A stretch of DNA of 64,000 nt from Rhizaria sp. SCN 62-66. Lineage: Eukaryota > Rhizaria, unplaced. The notes beneath the pieces were generated by a model, which worked only from the letters and a program-made list of their open reading frames with translations, searched no databases and had not been told where the DNA came from. The translations under genes and the position numbers were made by a program. Of this stretch, positions 11,306 through 22,211 are shown in pieces (position 1 is the stretch's first letter; every line of letters begins with the position of its first letter). Where the stretch lies: NCBI GenBank assembly GCA_001724265.1, contig MEDY01000660.1, forward strand, positions 124,001 to 188,000, written 5' to 3'.

Positions 11306-11806
11306 TCTACAACAGCGACAAATCGCAGAGAATCGAAAATGAAAATAGTCAGTTAAGTCTTATAAGTAGAACATATTTCAATGAGTGCCTATTATCTGCT
11401 ATTATGCGCTCAGGGTACTTCGTCAAAGTTTGCGCTTCGCAGCCGCGCCAACTCTCTCGGTCTCGGGCCGACCGCAGAGTGAAGTAACGCAGCGTTACAC
11501 TCCTTCACGCATTGATTTGACAGGCATACAAAGTGACTCAATTGTCGATTCTTAAGTATGTTATGTTTCGAGATACATTACAATCCATTTTGAGTTAGTT
11601 CATTTCCAAACGCGCCCTGTGAAGAAATAAATATGGATATGTATCATTTTCAAGTCCGCCAAGATTGGTTGCATTTCAACCTATTTCACTTGACAGTCAA
11701 GGAAGAAAGAGGTATTTTTAAACATAATCTTGCTGTTAGAAATATCAACACGCTTTTAATAATATACTACATAACTGTTTCAAAATACATTCCTTTAGTT
11801 TTGTGA
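11306..11806. other. Intergenic between tandem minus-strand genes
   Basis: Holds the 3' region of the large HEAT-like gene and the upstream region of the SARNP-like gene, both on the minus strand. AT-rich apart from a GC-rich island near 11435-11500. No recognised element. Confidence 0.4.
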
Positions 11807-14800
11807 TCATGCCCGTAAGTACAAATAAACAATCGTGCTCGACAGTGCTTGCTCCTGCTCCTTCTGTCCTTGCGCGAGCTTATGTGTCGACTTCCCATTC
11901 ATAGAAGTTTCAGAGGTTACAATAGCACTATCCAGCTGCACATCTTCGCTGGTATCGGCGCTGTCCGTCATCCTCGCCCGCCGAGAGACGTGGTATGCAG
12001 CGTTGCCGTCAGTCGCTCCACTGTTAGTCGCGTCACTTTGGGGCGCGTTAGCATCCGCAGTTGCCATGCCTGTCTCCGTGGTGTTATCGTCGCCGGTGGT
12101 CTCAATGTTAATGACAGAGGCGCTGCGCTTGTTGCTGCGACAAACAGCAGCACTGCTCGTGCGACCCGTCCTCGTGTTGCTGTTGGAGAGGAGCAGTGTG
12201 CGCAGCAGCCGGCACTCAATCCCACACGCACTAGCACTTGCGTTGCTGTCGCTGCTGCCGCATTGACAGAAGCGGGGGATGATTCTCACAGTCATCGGCA
12301 CAAACGCGTCAGTCCTACCAGTCGCCGCAGTCGCGCCATCAATCGCGCTGTGGCTACTTGCAGCCGCTGCCGGGGCTCGGGCTCGCTGCTGTTGTTGCTG
12401 CTGTTGTAGTGAAGGGCCAGGGGCCACAGCGGTGACCGCGTTAGTGGCTCGGTCAGGCCGGGCCAGGAAGGCAGGCAACTTCTGCGTGGCCGCCACCGCC
12501 GCCGCTGATGGTGCTGCTGCTGCTGGTGCTGCAGGTGTTGCAGCTAGCACAGCTGGCGCCGACGCTGCTTGAGTGGGATTAGGAGCCGAACTCGAGCTCG
12601 CGGTCACTGACTGTGACTGCGTCTTTTGAGTCTGGAGTGAATATAAACGAGCGCGCGCTGCCGAAGCAACAGCCGTAGAGTGCCACATCGCGCATACTGC
12701 AGCGGGCACGCGCAGTGTCCCCACCAGACGCAGACTAAGCGCGCCGTTCGACCGTGTCAGCGCCCCCTTCGATGCGGCCGTAGTCGAGGCGGGATCAGGC
12801 ACCCACGTCACAGGAAACGACAAAGACGGCAGCGGCTGCCCCCGAGTTGAAGACTGCGAGTCATGGATTTGTAGTTGTGAGCGCGACTGTGGCTGCGGGA
12901 CTGAGACACGAGCGCAGAGAGTGACCGTGAGCAGCGCTGCCGCAAAGCCAAGCAGCCGGAGCTCGCCATCACCACTATCGCCATCGATGTCGTCATTAAA
13001 GACACCAGAAGAAGCCCCCTCGCCGTAGCCACGCGCGATAAGCGGCGCGACCGCGGCGGCGACTGCAGGGATCTGAGACAGCTTCCGTAGCACGGCCGGC
13101 CTGACTGTCAGCGCGAGCGCAAGGGGCACTGTGAGCGCGGCAGGGGATGAGGCGCGGAGCGAGAAGGCCGGGGACAGAAACGGCAGGCGCGCTGGGGCGC
13201 CGTCCAGAGTGGGGACGGGCGGGGTGTGTGAGCACGAGAGCCAGACCTGCGGTTATGGTCACAATCAGATAAGAGTGAATATGAGCGACTACAAATAAAA
13301 ATGTTTCAGCATAGGTTTACAATTATTAAATAACATAGTATATCGCAGTGAGATGTAAATTTAGTTTGATATTGTCAAAGAGTTAACGATATAATCATTT
13401 GCGTACCTGTGCTGTCGTTGCAACACCAAACGGGTTGTTCACGTTCCCGCTTGAGCTCATGTTGGTGTTGATGTTGGCGCTAATGCGGAACAATCCTGAC
13501 TGGCAAAACGGCTGCTGCGGCCCCAGCCACGGCGCAACCGCGTCAGCCCTCACGTCCACACTCACTCCACGCTGACTGCTGCTGTACGTGTCAGTCTCAG
13601 CTCTTGCCTCACTGTTACTGTGCGGGAACGGCCCCCATAGCGCGGCGTCCGCCCTGCCCGCAACCTGCCGACTAGCGCCCCTGGGCAGCACGCCTGCGGC
13701 CTCCGCCGCCGCGACCGCGCCGGCGACGGTGAGCAGCGAGGCCAGGTACACGGGGTTGCGGCCGTGAGCGCGCGCAGGGACGACGAGCTCGACCAGCGCC
13801 CCGTGGTGGCGGCTCCGCAGCACCACGCCCGCCGCGGCGGCGAGCTCGGCCGCCGTGCTCCCGTGAGCCGCAGCAGTGGCACCAATGGAGCCGGTGTTGG
13901 CGTTGATGCTCGTGCCCGCGTTCGCGGCAGTGGGCGGGCCGCTCATGCTTGCACCTGCGTTTGCGTTCATGTTCATAATATTCATCACAGCAGTCCCACT
14001 TGCGCTCGCACTCGCACTTCCGCCGCGAATGCCGCGAGAGCTGGAGCCAGCGTTTGCGCCACCAGCGCTCGTGATGGTACTGACAGCGCTCGCGTTGATG
14101 CTGATGTCGTTCGTGTTGGAGAGCGAGACAAGCCCGAGCTTGATGTGGTCGAACACGCATGCGCCGTGCCCGCCCGCGGCCGCCGCAGCCTTGGCCCTGA
14201 CTGCGTTCACGCGCGTCGCAAGCGCAAACAGCGCAGCAACGTTCGTTCGTGCCTCGCTTTCCGCGCGCGCACGCGTGGTTCCGAAAAAGTACTCCGCGCC
14301 CAGCGCCGCCACCCAGTGCGGGTTGCGCGCGCCGAGGGCCGAGAGACAGGCGCGCGCGAGGGGCGCGTCGCCGGGCCGGTCGGACAGCGCGCGCGAGAAG
14401 CGGCGGTCGGCGGGGCAGTACGGGAGCGAGACTGCGGGGGCCGCGGGCGACTGGGAGGAGGACAGGGCCGAGTGGAGGGACGGGCGAGGTTGCGAGCGCG
14501 AGTAGGTCGCGGCAAACGTCGCAGACGCCAGAGACAATTCTTCACTGACACTGTGTTGTTGCTGCTGCTGCTGATGGTGTTGTTGCGCAAGCGTGGTATT
14601 CGGCTGAGAGGGCAGGTGCCAGTGCTGCTGCGGATGGGTCAGGGCCAGCCGCTCGGGGCTCAGCGCCCACACGCCCGCCAGCGCGCCCTGCGGTGGCGCG
14701 TAGCACGCGCGGCACAGTGCGCGCACGACGGCGCTGTGCGCGGCCAGGAACGCGCGCGCCGAAAGGAATCGGCTGTGGGCCAGCACGGCAAAGGCGTGCG

Positions 14801-17800
14801 CGCGCGCCGCGGCCGAGGCGGCCTCGAGCCCGGCCGCGACCACGCGCGTGTGCGCGAGGCCGAGCGGGAGCCCGCCGCCGATACGAAGAGGGATGCTGGC
14901 GTTATCGCCGTTGCTGTCGTTGCTGCCGATGTTGCTGTGGCTGACGGCTGACATGGCGCGGGGCGCGGCGGCGCAGAGGGCGCGCGCGGCGGAGCGTGCG
15001 ATGGCGGGGCTGTCGTCGGTGAGGGCGTCGCACAGGTCGCGCAGCAGCAGCTGGGTGGCCACGGTCACAAAGGCACGCACGCGCAGTGTGTCACTGCTTT
15101 GCTGAGATTGAGACTGAGACTGGGACTGAGACTGCTGTTTCAGTTTGAGCATCTCCTGCTGTTGCGAGAATTGCAGCATCGACCGCAGCACCCTGCCTTT
15201 CACCCGCACGCCGGCAGCGCGCACCGCAGCGGCTTCGTCCTCGCCGGCGGTGACCAGGGCGCCGGACGTGGCGACGGAGGCGTCGCGCAGCGCGGCCAAG
15301 GGCAGGTCCGCGCCGCCGGCCCCGTCGTAGGGCGCGGGGGCCGCCAGCGCAGCTCCGGCGGGGTAGGCCGCCGAGGGGGCGAGCGGGAAGCCCAGGCGGG
15401 TGTTGTTCACACTCGCACTGCTAGTCTTGATAAAGTTCGTGTTGGGGGCGACAGGGTGCAAGACGGGGACGGTGGCGTGGGCGGGATGCAAGCGCGACAC
15501 AGCAGCAAAAGTAGCAGGATTAGCAGCAGAGCTTGAAGCAGGGGTGTTCTCGTTGTCATCGTCGTCGTTGTCGTTATTCGCAGCGTGACTGACGTTCGAA
15601 GTGGAGGCGAACAGAGGCGTCACTGGCCACTCTACAACACGAGCCTTGGTACTGTTAACAGCAGAACTGCTTAGAGATAAGCCGCCTTGCTCTTTGTTCG
15701 CGGAAACAGTCCCAAAGCTGAGCCCGCCGTCCGCGATCGCCGCCCTGGCCCCGCCGGCGGCGGCGGCCGCCTCTGCTTCCGCCGCGGCGGCCGCATCGAG
15801 TCGCTTGCGGTACGCCGCGCCGCGCGGCGCCGTGTCGGTGATGAGGTCGTGCTTGCGGCCCTGCCCGGAGCGGTTGTTCATGATGTCGGCCACAGAGGCA
15901 GACTTGCTGTTGCCTGTAGTCAGGCCGAAGCTGCCCGCGCTGTTGCTGCTGCTGCTGCTGCTGGTGTTGATGACCGAGGTGAGTCGGCTCGAAGCCATGT
16001 CGTCAGCCTCAGCCTCCAGCCCGCCTCCAGCTACAGTCTTCTTCTTCTGACCGCTCGCACCAGCGCTGGCACTGGCGCTGGCACTGGCAGCAGAGGCAAC
16101 TGGGGGCGCGAGAAGCCCCGTGTCGCGCCGGTACCCCGCCCTGTTTTGCCTCGCCACGCTCTCGTCGCTGTCGCCGAAAACGAGGACAGCGAGACTCTCG
16201 ACGAGTGCTTTGCCGTTAGATGACAGAGCAGCTTCGTAGCCGTCCTCCTCCTCGGCCTCAGCTTGTGCTTCCGACATTGTCGCCGTTGTGTTCGAGTTAT
16301 TGCTGTCCATGACCACAGTCGCTGACTCCGCCAGCGCCCTCGCGGCGGCCATCGCGGTGCCTACGGTCACGTTGCCGGCCGCGGCGTCGGTCCACGCTTC
16401 GGTCAGCGGGCGCTTCACCAGCGCGCCCGCGAGCGCTGCCGCAGTGACCGTGGGCAGCCCCGCCACGGCGCGAACGGCCGCCGCGCGAGTCAGCGGGTCG
16501 CGGTCGCCGGCGCGCGTGCTCAGGAGCAGGAACACCACCTCGGACAGCGGCACCAGCGCGGACGCAGCGTCAGAGTGGCGACTGCTGACACCGTCCAAGG
16601 GGGCGTTGTGTTCAGCACCGGTGGCAGTGGCGGTGACGTCCATCGAGAGCGCGAGTGCCTCGATGCGCGCGCGCGGCAGCGAGACGACGGCGGCCGCGTT
16701 GTCCCGCGCGAGCGCGGCGCAGAGTGCGATGCCGGCGCGGTGCAGGTGCGGCGCGCCGTCGTGGTGGGCCCACAGCAGGGCGCGGGCCGCAGGTAGCAGG
16801 GACGGGCTCAGGCGGAACAGAGGACAACGCACGCTCGCGCGAGGGTTGTTATAAGCGTTGTAGCAGCGTGTGCGGTAGTGTAGCAGCGCCGTGGCCGCCG
16901 CAAGGGAGACGGCGGGTGCGGGAGAGAGCAGAAACCGCGCTAAGTGAGCCTGCAAGTGCCGCGGCGAGTGCTGGCGCGGCAGCCTCTGAGACAGGTTAAG
17001 TGCGTCCTGAGAGTGAGGCAGAGGAAGCGGCGCAATGGCGGAGGCGAGCGCGACTGCAGCGGCGGCAACTGAGTTGTCAGGCGAGTATGTGAGGGCAGAC
17101 AACCAGGACACACTTAGAACGGGCGCTGAGGGGTCCACCACGGGCAAGTCTAAGGAACGTAATAAGTGATCTAAGTAGTTCGGGCCAGTCGAAGATTGCG
17201 ATTGCGCGTTTGAGAGGATGAACCAGAGAGAGTTTGCAAAGCGCGTCGACGCAGTAAAACCGTTCGGTAATAAGCCAACAGCAACGGCGTTGCACAGCGC
17301 AGCTTCAACAGCAGCGCCAGTCAAAACAGACTTCGATCCAGAGCCAGAGCCAGAGCCCGATCCAGAGCGCGATTGTGAGCGTGACTGAGACTGTGTTGCG
17401 GTAGCGGTGAGCAACGCAAGAGACATCACGACACGCGCCGCACTCTCGCTCTCAAAGTCACCATCACCGCCACTTCCAGTAGTGTCAGAGCCCGCCTCAG
17501 CCTCAGTGACTTTGAGCAACGCACGCAGCGGGGCCAGAGCACTGGAGCCAAACGCGGGCGCAGTCGCGAGTGCGAGCGGTTCCGAAAAAAGAACGCCCTC
17601 AGGAAATACAAGCGCCGCGGCGGCATTGGCGCTGGAATCGTTGCTGCTGCCGATCGTCGACATGACCTCGGTTTTGACTACAACGGCGGCAGTTGAGCTG
17701 TTAAGCGGAACCTCACTCTTGACTGTAGGATGAACATCAGACGCAGACGACTTCACAACTTCGTCCTTGACGGAGGGCTCCAACTTCACACCATCTGCAG

Positions 17801-18923
17801 CAGTATCAGCATGCGTTGCGGCAACCACAGCTGAACTCCCAGCAGCACTGGCTGCCGTCGCCGCTGCTGCAGTGCTCCTGCTCTGATGCTGCCACTGCTG
17901 CTGCTGCTGCTGCTGCGGCGGTGGCGGCGGCGGTGCCCAGCCCCTCGCGGAAGTGATTGTGGCGAACCCCCTGGCGCGGTGACCGTGGGCGCCGGCCAGC
18001 GCCCCCGCGGCCACAGTCGCGGCGACGAGCCGCAGCCGGCGGGCCTCGGACAGCAGGTAGTGAGCGAGCGTGATACGAGGATGAGACTGTGATTCAGACT
18101 GAGCCTGTAACGGTGGGCTAAAGCCAGAGTTTGATAGAGGAGTATTTGCAGCGGTTGCAGTTGCTGCAGATGTTGCTAGCGTCATCGCAAGCGTTGGCAG
18201 TAGCGTTAGTAACTGTGGCAACATCCGCTGTGCCGTTGTGTGACTGCTCGCAGCATTTCCAGTGTTTGCCTTAACATTCGCGCTCGCGCTTGTATTCGTC
18301 GCTGTCAGCAGAGACAACAATGCGTCAATACAGAGTCCGACCACGTCCCACTGCCCGCAGTCGCCGTCGCACGGCTGCTGCTGCTCACAGCCACTGGCCG
18401 CCGCAGCGGCGCTGGAGAGCGCGATGCGCTGTGTCACCGAGAGCGCCGCGGTGGTCGGCGGCGGGTCCTGCCTGGGCAGCGTGGCGGTTATGCAGGCCGC
18501 AAGCCGGTCGGCGTACGCGGCCTGGCCTGCGGGGTCGCGCACCTTGAGTAGGGCCGAGGCCGCGCGGAGCAGCGCGCATGCGCGGGCGCGCGGGAGCAGG
18601 CACGCACAGAGAGGGCGGGAGTTGTCGTGGGAGGAGGTGTCAGCGAAAGAAGAGCTAACAATCTCATTTGCGCTCACTTTAGAGCTAGCACTCGCACTCG
18701 CGCTCGCTGTTGCTGACGAGGCCGCGGAGAGAGAGGAGATGCGCGATGCTAGAAGAGAAGGAAGACGCGAGGAGTCTGTGGGGCAGAGCAGGGTCAGCAC
18801 GCGCGGGCATTGCGACTGCGACAGTGATTGCGCCAACTGTTGAGGGAGCGGCTGCTGTGGCTGCGACGACTGACTGTCCGGTTTCCCAGGAGGTGCCCCG
18901 CTCGGAGGAGGATTAGATGACAT
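11807..18923 (-). CDS. Large HEAT-like repeat protein, possibly Integrator subunit 4-like
   Basis: Exons 18923-13407 and 13246-11807 (GTACGC...CAG intron) encode about 2,318 residues, ending in TGA. The start is the ATG at 18923 (MSSNPPPSG); the codon further upstream is TTG. The protein mixes alpha-solenoid segments (for example SDTLRVRAFVTVATQLLLRD, LARFLLSPAPAVSLAAATAL) with long Ser/Ala/Gln low-complexity inserts such as Ser-Gln and Ser-Gly dipeptide runs. Toward the end, LGARNPHWVAALGAEYFF and, after a large insert, NPVYLASLLTVAGAVAAAEA recall the INTS4/SIEL pattern in which a conserved His-Pro segment precedes a DPxYIAVLVLIFNAA-like helix. The remaining C-terminus could be the INTS4 beta-sandwich plus a polar tail. 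HEAT-type architecture is reasonable; the INTS4 assignment is tentative. Confidence 0.5.
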
Positions 18924-19683
18924 TGTATCGCGCGCGAGCGCCAGGCTGGGCACTGAGATCAAGGGATCGGGCTGTTATACTTGTCGAAGGGAGACAAGTT
19001 GAGCTCAGACGAAGAACTGAATTGAGGAGAGAAACAAAAGTGTGTGTGTAGAAGTACATAAGCAGTGTCTAGAAATGTTATTTAAAAGAGGAAAATAATT
19101 TGTACTATTCATAAGCATATCTTCACAGATTTTCGAGTAACGGAGTATACGCTGTGCACGCGATTGTTCGAGTTAGCCCTTCATGCCCAACATTGACTTT
19201 CAGTCACCTAGACCCAAACCAGCGGTTGCAATAAACGTTACCATGGTTATTACAGCGCGCTGTAACTCGTTCATTCCAAGATAATACCAAGTTTAATATG
19301 TTTCCAATGTTTTTGTATATCATATATCCAGGCATTAAAAGCGGTAGTACCTCGTCGTTCATCATTTATCACTGGATATCGTATTACTAGATCGTAGCAG
19401 TATCAGCGCTTTCTCCGCCTCAGCTTCGACAGCATCGGCATCAATCAAGCTTAGGACTGATCACTCTAATCCATTCTTCCCCCCACACATTTCAACTTGT
19501 CCTGATCGTCAAACGACCACGCAGTCTTAGTCACACAAAGAAAGACACAGACAGAGACACGACGGACGACATGCACATACTCTCATCTCGACAGCTAGTG
19601 TTCACTCCACAGCCCGTTCACAGAGAACCAGGGGGAGGCTCAGCTCGCTGTCGGACGGAGAGGGCTTGTTCGCTTGGGTCGCC
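18924..19683. other. Intergenic between tandem minus-strand genes
   Basis: Upstream region of the large HEAT-like gene and 3' region of the secreted repeat protein gene. AT-rich in the left two thirds. No gene, RNA or repeat array is seen. Confidence 0.4.
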
Positions 19684-21670
19684 TTAGAACATCTCGTAGT
19701 CGACGTGGAGGTCGACGATGGCCGCCATCTCGGCGTCGGTCTCCATCAGCGACTCGTCGATCGAGCTCAGCACGGGACTCGCAACCTCGGCGTCGGCCTC
19801 AGTCTCAGCCTCGGCCTCAGCGTCCTGCTCAGACTCGGCATCAGCATCAGCCTCAGCCTCGGCCTCGGCCTCAACCTCGGCATCAGCGTCAACCTCAGCA
19901 TCAGCGTCAACCTCAGCGTCAACCTCGGCATCAGCGTCAACCTCGGCCTCAGCCTCAGCCTCAGCGTCAACCTCGGCATCGGCCTCGGCCTCAAGCTCGA
20001 ACTCGGCCTCGGCGTCGACCTCGACGAAGGCACCGAACTCCTCGTCAGCGAAGAGGTCGGAGTCGGCCTCGGCCTCGATCAGGGAGGCCTTGGCGTCAGC
20101 AGGAGCCTTAGCGTCCTTAGTGGGAGCCTTAGCATCCTTGACGTCCTTCTTGTCATCCTTAGCGTCCTTGGCGTCAGCAGGAGCCTTAGGGTCCTTAGCG
20201 GGAGCCTTAGCATCCTTGACATCCTTCTTGTCATCCTTAGCGTCCTTCTTGGAGTCCTTAACGTCCTTCTTGGCGTCCTTCTTGTCATCCTTCTTGGGGA
20301 GGGCAGGAACCTCAGCCGCCTTTGCGACGGCGGCGGCGGCGGCAGCGGCGGGGGCGGCGGCAGGGGCCACCTTGGCGACCTCCTTGAGGGTCTCGGCGAC
20401 GGTAGCCTTGGCCTCGGCCTTAGCCTCAGTCTTGGCCTCGGTCTTGGCCTCGGCGGTCTCCTTCGCGACCTCCTTCTTGGCGGCGGCCTTGACGGCAGCC
20501 ACCTCAGCCTTCAGATCGGCGGCGGCCTCAGCCTTGGCCTCGGCCTTAGCCTCGGCCTTGGCCTCCGCCTTGGCCTCGGCCTTGATCTCCTCCACGGTCT
20601 TGGCACTGTCGGGGACCACAGCGGGCACCGGGAGGTCCTTGTCGGACGCGGGCGCGTCGGGCGCGGCGTCGGCGGCGTTGGCCGGCGCGGCCGCCGGGGC
20701 GGGGGCCTCGGCGGCCTTAAGCCCGGCCTGGAACGCGGCCCGAGCCTCGTCGGAGCGCAGGCGGTTGGCCGCCTCGCGGGGGTTGAAGGGCTTGACGCCA
20801 TTCTTCATGCCGCCGATGGTGGATGAGTAGTCACGCACGAGCTGCTGGAGCTTGCCTTGGGCAGTCTTGATCTTCTCCTCGTTGCTCTTGATCGTGATGC
20901 GGTTGTTCGAGATCGTGGCGCGCTGGGCGTCGATGGCCTCCTGCGCGCGCTCGATGGCGAGCTGCTGCGCCGCGACCTCCTGCTTGCGCTGGGCGATGGC
21001 CTCATCGAGCTTCTTGATCGCCTTAAGCTCGCCCACGACTTGCTTCGTCACGATGGGCTTGCTGGCGTCGGCGGCCGTGCCGGGGGGAAGACCCTTCTCG
21101 GCAGGGGGCGCCTTGTAGGGGTAGCGGCGGGCGGTAGTAGACTGCTTGGTGGCCGCGGCGGGCTTGCCCTTGCCACCAATCTGGCGAATGGCGGCGGGCT
21201 TGCCCTTACCACCGATCTTGCGAACGGTCGGCTTGCCCTTGCCGCCGATCTTAGCGGGGGTGCCCTCAGTGTCGGCATCGGCATCGGCGTCGGCGTCGAC
21301 CTCGACGAGCGACTCGGCCTCGGCGTCGGCCTCGGCGTCGATGAAGGACGCGGTGGGGTACACGTCGAGGATCTCGGCCGCAGCCTGGGCGACCAGGTCG
21401 GCGCTCGCGGAGGACACGGGCACCTGCACGGCGAGGATTCCGTGCGCGAACGCAAGCTGTACTCGGAGCAAAATAGTACAGAGTGCGTGTGCGCGCGAGA
21501 GAGGCGCATAGACGAAGAAAAGGCGGGCGAAAGGGGTGGAGGAAAGGAGATGGGTGAGGTGTGATTCAAGGGGATATTACGCGTCAGATTGATCGTTGAG
21601 ATGAGGTCTGAGAGAATTAAGAAATAGCTTGGGGACGTACCAATCCAATAAGATAGGCTGCAAACTTCAT
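19684..21670 (-). CDS. Secreted, highly acidic Ala/Glu/Lys/Asp repeat protein
   Basis: A 30-base first exon (21670-21641, MKFAAYLIGL) is spliced by a GTACGT...CAG intron to 21456-19684, giving 600 residues ending in TAA. The junction creates a signal peptide (MKFAAYLIGL then LAFAHGILAVQV), so the product is probably secreted or vesicular. In order: a short globular start, an acidic patch, three copies of IGGKGKP with short linkers, a helical coiled-coil region (about LKAIKKLDEAIAQRKQEVAA) and a conserved-looking STIGGMKNGVKPFNPREA segment. Then come long AKAEAKAE runs, a Lys/Asp block with a duplicated DDKKDVKDAKAP unit, and a final stretch of AEADAEVDAEAE type. No enzyme motif is visible. 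It could be a matrix, cell-surface or storage protein; the family is not recognised. Confidence 0.75.
19765..20010 (-). repeat. Degenerate codon repeat coding Glu/Ala/Asp/Val
   Basis: Repeats of GAG-GCC-GAG, GCT-GAG and GAC-GCC type on the minus strand, coding AEAEAEVDADAE-like units at the C-terminus of the secreted protein. The period is about 6-12 bases and the copies are imperfect, as expected of slippage-driven growth in a low-complexity tail. Confidence 0.75.
20090..20270 (-). repeat. Duplicated Lys/Asp-rich unit
   Basis: Two nearly identical units coding DDKKDVKDAKAP(A/T)KD with a following KAPADAK segment, inside the secreted repeat protein. The DNA copies are also close to identical, which suggests a recent internal duplication. 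Confidence 0.7.
21160..21265 (-). repeat. Three IGGKGKP repeats
   Basis: Three in-frame copies of IGGKGKP, separated by short basic linkers, near the N-terminus of the secreted protein. The copies are well preserved at DNA level. Regularly spaced Gly/Lys motifs in an otherwise acidic protein could bind a polyanion; this is only a guess. Confidence 0.75.
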
Positions 21671-22211
21671 AGTAAGTTGGCTTCCTTTCACACAGGCAAA
21701 AGAATCTGGCACTCAGTCCTCTGCTCTTGACCGGCCGGCTTACTACGATCGAGCTTCAGTCGGTCTCGATCGGTCACTTTTTGACGGCTGCCCCCCACGA
21801 AAAGTTAAGCCGCGAGCACGTTTGTGGTGCAATCAACATTTCGCAAGATTTCTACATTAGAATCAATTCTTATTAAAAATATGTAAGATATCATAAATTA
21901 CAAAGTATGAGCTACTATATATTACTGAGTAATATCGAAAACTTCCGTTGCGCTGCGTCTCAGTGATAAGATATTATATAATGTTGCCTCAACTGAAATG
22001 AAATGCCAAATTGTATATTTGACATGGGTGTTTTAACTAAATAGAAAATAAACACTTGAAGTGACAAGTATTTCACAAAGTCTAAGTATCTCTCGGTCAA
22101 TATAGACAATAATATCGCGACCTTACGTCGTATATTGTAAGTTTGTTGTTTGTTCATTGATGGACGGAGAGGTTGCGAACGAGTAAGAAGATGAACCTTG
22201 GTTTGTTGAGT
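21671..22211. other. Intergenic between tandem minus-strand genes
   Basis: Very AT-rich spacer holding the promoter of the secreted repeat protein and the 3' region of SNAPC1. Nothing else is recognised. Confidence 0.45.

Noticed and set aside
18924-18962. Thirteen extra N-terminal codons on the large HEAT-like gene
   Set aside because: Start codon would be TTG; the ATG at 18923 is preferred.
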